NCBI GenBank assembly: GCA_964458655.1 | Contig: CAYWJT010000017.1 | Location: forward strand, 1 to 46,596 | Direction: 5' to 3' | DNA: 46,596 nt | DNA from: CAYWJT01 sp964458655 | GTDB taxonomy: Bacteria; Acidobacteriota; Aminicenantia; Aminicenantales; Saccharicenantaceae | Part shown: piece by piece, positions 41,918 to 46,596 of the stretch | Position numbering within the stretch: the first letter of the stretch is position 1 | Layout: each line of letters opens with the position of its first letter | The notes under the pieces: model-generated | The model's input: the letters and a program-made list of their open reading frames with translations, nothing else | The model's database searches: none | Told to the model about the DNA's origin: nothing | Program-made: the position numbers and the translations under genes

Positions 41918-42877
41918 TTACACGCGGTTGTGAAAATCGCGGCGCTCCAGGAAGTACAGGACCTCGTCGACGCTGAAACGGACCTTCCTCCGCAGGGCTT
42001 CGGCCGTGTTGAAAGCGTTGTGCGGCGTCAGGATGACGTTCTCATGACGGAGCAGGGCGGCCACGGACCGTGCCTTTTCCGAGGCCTCCGGCCTTCCCGC
42101 CCGCAGGGCCGCGCCGACCTCCGGCTCGTCCTCGAAAACGTCCAGCCCGGCGCCGCCGAGATGCCCTTCCTCTATGAGGCGTAGGATATCGCCGAGGGGC
42201 GCGTGCTCGCCGCGGGCGATGTTGATGAATATAAGGCCCGGCCGGGCCTTTTTCAGGAGGCTGTAGGAAAAATAGCCGCGGTTCTCCTGCGTCAGGTTCA
42301 TGGCGCAGACGACGGCGTCGGCCCAGGCCAGCCCCTCGTCCCGTTCCACATAATCCACATGTTTATGCCGCCTGACGATATCGACGCCCTTCACCTTCAT
42401 GCCGAGCCCCGAGCCGAGCCTGACCACTTCGCCGCCGATCCGCCCGACTCCCACGACGAGCAGGTTCTTGCCCTCGCATTCGACGCCGGTCAGGCCGTCG
42501 CGGTTGAATCTGCCGAACTGAGCGAGCTGTTTCGGCAGCCGCCGCATCAGCGACATCATCAGCAGGATGGCGTGCTCGGCCACGGCCCGGGTGGCGTATT
42601 CCTCGAGATAGCCGCAGACCACGGGCGCCTTTATGGCGGCGACGTAATCCTTGAGGTTGTCGAAGCCGGTCGTCCGGCTGAGGACGCCGTCGAGCCTGTC
42701 CTGCCATGCCGGCGGGATGACCGACTGGGTGCGGACGCTGATCAGCCGGGCGGGCGGCGCGGCGTGCCCGCTTTCCTGGACGGTCCCGTCCGTCAGGCCG
42801 AAGTCGGCCCTGCCCTTCAGGAATTCGCGTAAGAGCCGCGCTTCCTCTTCGAAAGCTTCGTAAAAATATACGTCCAT
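41918..42877 (-). CDS. D-isomer specific 2-hydroxyacid dehydrogenase
   Basis: 319 residues. NAD-binding domain with VVGVGRIGGEVVRLGSGLGM (GxGxxG) and the catalytic set Arg in NIARGEH, Glu in DVFEDEPE and His in LTPHNAFN. It reduces 2-keto acids to D-2-hydroxyacids, or the reverse; substrate (lactate, glycerate or other) is not decided. The N-terminus (MDVYFYEAFEEEARLLREFL) resembles D-lactate-dehydrogenase-like members. Promoter at 42913-42941; the flavodoxin-like gene follows. Confidence 0.92.
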   Translation of the reverse strand: MDVYFYEAFEEEARLLREFLKGRADFGLTDGTVQESGHAAPPARLISVRTQSVIPPAWQDRLDGVLSRTTGFDNLKDYVAAIKAPVVCGYLEEYATRAVAEHAILLMMSLMRRLPKQLAQFGRFNRDGLTGVECEGKNLLVVGVGRIGGEVVRLGSGLGMKVKGVDIVRRHKHVDYVERDEGLAWADAVVCAMNLTQENRGYFSYSLLKKARPGLIFINIARGEHAPLGDILRLIEEGHLGGAGLDVFEDEPEVGAALRAGRPEASEKARSVAALLRHENVILTPHNAFNTAEALRRKVRFSVDEVLYFLERRDFHNRV

Positions 42878-42912
42878 CCGGACATCGTCTCCGTGCGCCG
42901 CGTTCCTCCCTA

Positions 42913-42941
42913 ATTCTATGGCAAGAGAAGGGCAATTACAA
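42913..42941 (-). promoter_or_regulatory. Sigma-70-type promoter of the dehydrogenase operon
   Basis: Minus-strand TTGTAA (42936-42941), 17-bp spacer, TAGAAT (42913-42918); leader of about 29 bases before ATG 42877. Confidence 0.6.
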
Positions 42942-43073
42942 CGCGACGAGGGCCGGCCGCAAAGTCCGCTCGCGCCCCATGACGAAACCGTCTTGAATTT
43001 TCCGGCGAGTTGTAGTTAGTTAGTGCCTTTATCGGTCAAAGAGAAGCGAGCCGATGACAGAGGCTGTGGAAAG

Positions 43074-43946
43074 ATGAGCCGTTATGCCGAAGCCCGGGCC
43101 GGAGAGGAGAAGGCCGCGGACAGGTGGGACCGGCAGATCCGGGCCTGGAGGCGATGCCTCGAGCTGGCGCGCCGACGCCCCCTTTCCGCCTGGGAATCCG
43201 CGCATGCTGCCCGGCGTTACTGGGAAGACGCCTGGGCCTTCCAGAGGGAGCGGATCGAGCTGCTGGTTTCGGAGCTCCGTCCCCAACCTGGAAAGAAGAT
43301 CCTCGACATCGGTTCCGGCCCCGGCGTCCTGGCCGTCCCGCTGGCCGGGCAGGGGGCTGAAGTCACCGCCGTCGACCCGGCCTTGGGCATGATCTCCTTT
43401 CTGAAGGAAAGGATAGCCGCCTCAGCCGCGTCCGGCGTCATACTGCGGATAGAATGCCTGGCGAAGAGCTGGGAAGAGGTAGACGCCGCCCGCGACCTCG
43501 CGCCCCCCTATGACGCGGCCGTCGCTTCCCTATCGCTGCTAATGAACGGCATCGACGGCTGTCTGGCCAAGATGAGGTCCGTGTGCCGGGGAGAGATCCT
43601 TCTTCTCTGGACGAGCAGCCACGGCGTCTGGGAAAGGCATTTGAGGCGGCTCTACCCGCTGCTCTACGGCCTGGACTACGTCCCGCGGCCGGGAGTCGAG
43701 CTTCTCGTCGAGGTGCTCAAGGAGCTCGGCTGGAGGCATGAAGTCCGCCGGCTCGGTTTTGTCTACCGCGAGTCGTTCGGCTCGCGGGCCGAGGCCCTGG
43801 AACATTTCAAGCGGTATTTCGCCGTGGAGCGGCCGGAGCAGGTCGCCGCTCTGCAGGGGTTCCCATTCGAGAACCTGAAACCTGGTGACGGCGGCCTGAC
43901 CTTGAGCCATCCGTATCAAGCCGAGCTGATCAAGGTTTTCCCGTAA
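43074..43946 (+). CDS. Class I SAM-dependent methyltransferase
   Basis: 290 residues from ATG 43074 with GGAAAG just ahead; a GTG at 43023 is in frame but lacks a ribosome binding site. Methyltransferase motif I is ILDIGSGPGVLAVPLAGQGAEVTAVDPA (about 75-102), and PPYDAAVASLSLL holds motif IV. The C-terminal part is alpha-helical and non-family. Substrate unknown. The gene stands alone, divergent from the 2-hydroxyacid dehydrogenase. Confidence 0.85.
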   Translation: MSRYAEARAGEEKAADRWDRQIRAWRRCLELARRRPLSAWESAHAARRYWEDAWAFQRERIELLVSELRPQPGKKILDIGSGPGVLAVPLAGQGAEVTAVDPALGMISFLKERIAASAASGVILRIECLAKSWEEVDAARDLAPPYDAAVASLSLLMNGIDGCLAKMRSVCRGEILLLWTSSHGVWERHLRRLYPLLYGLDYVPRPGVELLVEVLKELGWRHEVRRLGFVYRESFGSRAEALEHFKRYFAVERPEQVAALQGFPFENLKPGDGGLTLSHPYQAELIKVFP

Positions 43947-44171
43947 AGCGTCCGGTTCCCGATGGCCCGCCCGGCGTCCGAGCGCGCCCCGCTCCGCGGT
44001 CGGACGCCGCCCGTTTCTCTCTTTCCGGTTTGGTTACGGGTCCGCGCATGGCCTATCCGGGACATTTCCACGCCCGCGCTTCCCGAAACCTCCGCCGCGC
44101 GGCGACCGTCGCGGGCGATAATAGGCAGCCGGATGGACGGCGCGAGAACAACAAACCCGGCCGGCCGCCCC

Positions 44172-45230
44172 TCACCGGAAATCAGTGTTGAAGACCGGCA
44201 GCACGCGCAAGCCCCTGCGGTTGTCGCGGACGATGTTGACGAGGCCGACCTGAAACCCCTTCTCTACCGTCCAGGCATAGTTGACGATGCCCAGGCTCAG
44301 GCCGCGGAGCGTCCCGCGGACATGGTTGAAGGAGCTCGCGACCAGGCCGCTGAGCCGGCCGCCTTTCTCGACCCTGACCATGAGCCCGCTGAGGAAGACT
44401 CCCTCGAGTTCGCGGCCGCCCGCGCCGATACCGCTGATGACGAGCCCTTTGATGACCGGCGCGCCGGCTCCCAGCCCACAGATCGCCAGGCCGGTGAACC
44501 GCTCGCCGCTGCCGGCCCCGAGCCCGGCCAGGACCAGGCCTGTAATCGTTTCGCCCGCGCCGACACCCAAGCCGCCCACGGCGACGCCTCTGATGTCCTC
44601 CCCGGCGCCGACACCCAGGCCGCCCGCCGCCAGCCCCGTTATATCCTCGCCCGCGCCGACGCCAAGACCGCCGAAGAACAGACCGGTGGCGTCGTTCCCC
44701 GCTCCTGCGCCAAGGCCGCCGAAGCCGATGCCCGCGATATTCTCCCCCGCTCCAATGCCGAGCAGACCCGCGCTCAAACCCTTGACGTTCTCACCCGCGC
44801 CGGCGCCCAGGACGCCGATGTTGACCCCGATAAGGTCTTCACCGCTCCCCGCGCCGAGGCCGCCGACGTTCAACCCGACCAGGCGGCCTTCCGCGGCGGC
44901 TCCGAGCAGACCTACCTGAACGCCCCGGACATCCCCGCCCCCCGGGATGAGCCCGAGCGACAGGCCCCGGATGACGGCTTCCTTGTTGTTCTTGCGCGGG
45001 CTCCAGAGCGTGATGTTCACGCCCGAGACCCGCTCGACCCGGCTGTCCCGGAAATTGAAACGCAGGCCGGTGAAATGCCTGGAGTTGCCGAAGCTTATCC
45101 CCCATTTCTTTGAGGGGAGGTCGAGGCTCTGAGCCGACAGCGCGGAGCCCAGAGCGAGCGCGAGAACGCATAGCGTCAGGGCTGCCTCCCTTTCAAGCAA
45201 CTTCCGCGTCCGTGAGATTTCCGCCGTCAT
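44172..45230 (-). CDS. Secreted 16-residue-repeat surface protein (LA_2272-like)
   Basis: 352 residues. Signal peptide about 1-33 (cleavage after ALSA). Residues 109-282 are tandem units of 16 residues of the form LGVGAGEDITGLAAGG: eight regular units and three degenerate ones. Flanks share GL(x)LGI motifs (GLSLGLI, GLVNIV). Gly/Ala at fixed spacing suggests a beta-solenoid or barrel-like wall on the surface. I recall the name LA_2272 family surface repeat protein for such sequences; the function is unknown. GGGAGG lies 5 bases before the ATG. It stands alone, with possible -10 TATTAT upstream on the minus strand. Confidence 0.82.
   Translation of the reverse strand: MTAEISRTRKLLEREAALTLCVLALALGSALSAQSLDLPSKKWGISFGNSRHFTGLRFNFRDSRVERVSGVNITLWSPRKNNKEAVIRGLSLGLIPGGGDVRGVQVGLLGAAAEGRLVGLNVGGLGAGSGEDLIGVNIGVLGAGAGENVKGLSAGLLGIGAGENIAGIGFGGLGAGAGNDATGLFFGGLGVGAGEDITGLAAGGLGVGAGEDIRGVAVGGLGVGAGETITGLVLAGLGAGSGERFTGLAICGLGAGAPVIKGLVISGIGAGGRELEGVFLSGLMVRVEKGGRLSGLVASSFNHVRGTLRGLSLGIVNYAWTVEKGFQVGLVNIVRDNRRGLRVLPVFNTDFR
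44385..44906 (-). repeat. 48-bp tandem coding repeat
   Basis: Eleven units with a 48-bp period (15 or 16 codons) inside the repeat-protein gene; for example GCGCCGACACCCA recurs exactly 48 bases apart at 44557 and 44605. Copies differ mostly at third codon positions and at two variable residues, so they are old or under selection. Confidence 0.85.
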
Positions 45231-45340
45231 GACTTCCTCCCGGGTCTAGAACAGGATACTATTTCTTTCTTCAAGATAATATAAACGGGAAAAAACAGTA
45301 AAAGGTTCAACAGGATGGTCCAAAAACGACCGAAACGGGG

Positions 45341-45346
45341 TATAAT
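45341..45346 (+). promoter_or_regulatory. Consensus -10 of the adenosine-kinase-family gene
   Basis: TATAAT, 17 bases ahead of the ATG at 45363. No clear -35 hexamer is visible at the usual distance. GGAGGG (45353-45358) is the ribosome binding site. Confidence 0.55.
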
Positions 45347-45362
45347 CCGAGTGGAGGGTCGA

Positions 45363-45845
45363 ATGGAGATCAGCATCGTCCGCATCGAGAAGCCCGAAGA
45401 CGTCAATTTCATCCTGGGCCAGTCGCACTTCATCAAGACCGTCGAGGACATCCACGAGGCCATCGTCTCGACGGCGCCGCGGATGAGGTTCGGCCTGGCT
45501 TTCTGCGAATCGTCCGGGCCGGCGCTCGTCCGCTGGTCGGGCAACGACAAGGCCATGATCGAGCTGGCCAAGAAGAACGCCCTGGCTCTGTCCGCCGGCC
45601 ACGCCTTCATCATCTTCATGGCCGACGGCTTCCCGGTCAACATCCTGAACACGGTCAAGGCCGTGCCCGAGGTCTGCCGAATTTTCTGCGCCACGGCCAA
45701 CCCCGTCGAGGTCGTCGTCGCCTTGACCGCTCAGGGCCGCGGCATCCTGGGCGTCATCGACGGGCTGGCCTCGAAGGGCGTCGAGACCGAGGCGGACATA
45801 AAGGTCCGCCGGGAATTCCTGAGGAAAATCGGCTACAAGTTCTGA
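45363..45845 (+). CDS. Adenosine-specific kinase-family protein
   Basis: 160 residues from ATG 45363, with GGAGGG 4 bases ahead; an ATG at 45315 lies upstream of the promoter. The whole protein matches the family (PF04008): EISIVRIEKPEDVNFILGQSHFIKTVEDIHEAIV, RMRFGLAFCESSGPALVRWSGND, HAFIIFMADGFPVNILN and FCATANPVEVVVA. An archaeal member was reported to phosphorylate adenosine; the bacterial role is less clear. The gene faces the GntR regulator with 10 bases between stop codons. Confidence 0.9.
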   Translation: MEISIVRIEKPEDVNFILGQSHFIKTVEDIHEAIVSTAPRMRFGLAFCESSGPALVRWSGNDKAMIELAKKNALALSAGHAFIIFMADGFPVNILNTVKAVPEVCRIFCATANPVEVVVALTAQGRGILGVIDGLASKGVETEADIKVRREFLRKIGYKF

Positions 45846-45855
45846 GGGGCCGGCC

Positions 45856-46545
45856 TCAATCCCCGGGCTTTCCGACCTGGGGATAATAGCGCCGGATGTA
45901 TCTTTCCTGGACCTGGAAGGACCAGTGCACGTCCCTGATGAAATCGGCCGCCGCCTGGCCCTTTTTCTCCCTGAGCAGGTCGACCACCCGCTGATGCTCC
46001 TGGACCGACGACTCCTCCCACTCCTTGATGAAGCCCTTGGGCCGGGGGAAATCGTAGAGCCGTTTCTTGAGGTTGTTGACGATCTTGATCAGGTACCGGT
46101 TGCCCGAGAAGTTCAGGTAGGTGTTGTGGAACTCGAGGTTGCGGGCGTAGTACTGGTCGAAGTTCCCGGCCTGGATGGCCTTTTTCATGCCGTCGTTGAG
46201 CTTCTGCATGCGTTCGATGTCGGCCGGACCCATCTTCGCGGCGGCCCGGAGCATGGCCATGCTCTCCAGAGCACCGATTATCTCGTAGTAGCACCGGATG
46301 TCCTCCTCGGTCAGGTCCCTGACCACCACCTTGCGCCGCGGCAGGATGCTGACGAAATCCTCCATCTCGAGCTGGAGCAGGGCGTCGCGCAGGGGCGTCT
46401 TGCTCACGCCGAGCTTCTGCGAGGTCTCCTCCATGTCGATGACCGAGCCGGGCAGGATCTCGCCGCGTCTCAACTGCTCCCTGAGATATTCGTAGACCTG
46501 TTCCTTGAGAGACTTGATGTTGAGCAGAGGATTTCTCTTCATCAT
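45856..46545 (-). CDS. GntR/FadR-type transcriptional regulator
   Basis: 229 residues. Winged helix-turn-helix at about 10-75 (LKEQVYEYLREQLRRGEILPG, TSQKLGVSKTPLRDALLQLE) and an all-helical FCD effector domain at about 80-215. His residues EFHNTY, EHQRVV and DVHWSF fit the metal-site pattern of FCD domains that bind carboxylates. It probably represses a metabolic operon that is not in this window. The ATG at 46545 has GGAGGG 6 bases ahead; an immediately following ATG is equally possible. Confidence 0.9.
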   Translation of the reverse strand: MMKRNPLLNIKSLKEQVYEYLREQLRRGEILPGSVIDMEETSQKLGVSKTPLRDALLQLEMEDFVSILPRRKVVVRDLTEEDIRCYYEIIGALESMAMLRAAAKMGPADIERMQKLNDGMKKAIQAGNFDQYYARNLEFHNTYLNFSGNRYLIKIVNNLKKRLYDFPRPKGFIKEWEESSVQEHQRVVDLLREKKGQAAADFIRDVHWSFQVQERYIRRYYPQVGKPGD

Positions 46546-46596
46546 CCGATACCCTCCACGACCAGCGAACTCGAGACATAAAAATATGACTCCGCC

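Noticed and set aside
43974..44007. Inverted repeat GCGTCCGA/TCGGACGC after the methyltransferase gene
   Set aside because: An 18-base loop and no U-tract; could arise by chance in GC-rich DNA.
44385..44906. Regular 48-bp periodicity resembling a CRISPR array
   Set aside because: The repeats lie in frame inside a signal-peptide-bearing ORF and have no unique spacers or cas genes.

Overview
This window looks like a piece of a GC-rich chromosome from a Gram-negative, didermic bacterium. Two large outer-membrane receptors with carboxypeptidase-regulatory and plug domains, an LptF/LptG permease, many secreted proteins and TPR proteins, a GWxTD-domain protein, and a groES-groEL operon under a CIRCE operator together suggest the Acidobacteriota / Candidatus Aminicenantes neighbourhood. 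That placement is an inference from gene content and style, not a phylogenetic result. There is no sign of a prophage, an insertion sequence or a CRISPR array. The only mobile-like trait is one PIN/AbrB toxin-antitoxin pair.

Layout. 1-10 kb: two TonB-dependent-receptor-like genes (minus at the left edge, plus at 7.1-9.9 kb), each preceded by a well-formed sigma-54 (-24/-12) promoter, flank a two-gene minus-strand operon for a GWxTD/TPR protein and a carboxypeptidase-regulatory/TPR protein. 10-15 kb: two convergent sulfatase-fold/TPR paralogues, both with Thr where a sulfatase has its formylglycine Cys/Ser. 15-20 kb: an endonuclease Q-like PHP nuclease, a bifunctional-nuclease-family protein, and a single polypeptide carrying both an LptF-like and an LptG-like half. 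20-25 kb: groES-groEL with a near-consensus promoter and CIRCE; then the overlapping cluster purC, PHP phosphoesterase, cvpA-like and Fis-like HTH; then pgeF (yfiH). 25-31 kb: an overlapping cassette of P1-family peptidase, Asp/Glu racemase and membrane-anchored M49-like peptidase; then rpsU, lipA and a metallophosphoesterase. 31-38 kb: a DUF1848 protein, a zinc-ribbon/acidic/membrane protein with a probably leaderless mRNA, an SDR, the toxin-antitoxin pair and a TPP enzyme. 38-46.6 kb: tRNA-Val(CAC), a membrane diguanylate cyclase, a MoaD/ThiS-like protein, a sirtuin, a flavodoxin-like gene with a decayed thioredoxin-like gene behind it, a D-2-hydroxyacid dehydrogenase, a methyltransferase, a secreted 16-residue-repeat protein, an adenosine-specific-kinase-family protein and a GntR/FCD regulator.

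How the parts fit. The left 10 kb is mainly envelope and uptake functions with an unusual regulatory signature (sigma-54 on both receptors, ordinary sigma-70-type promoters on the operon between them). The middle is housekeeping (chaperonin, purine and lipoate synthesis, LPS transport). The peptidase/racemase cassette points to a peptide- and amino-acid-scavenging lifestyle. Many genes have sigma-70-like promoters with exact 17-bp spacers, which helped fix start codons. The strongest second-look items are the paired sigma-54 promoters with similar long leaders, the LptF-LptG fusion, the Thr-type sulfatase/TPR pair, the 48-bp-periodic repeat gene and the decayed gene at 41.2-41.4 kb.
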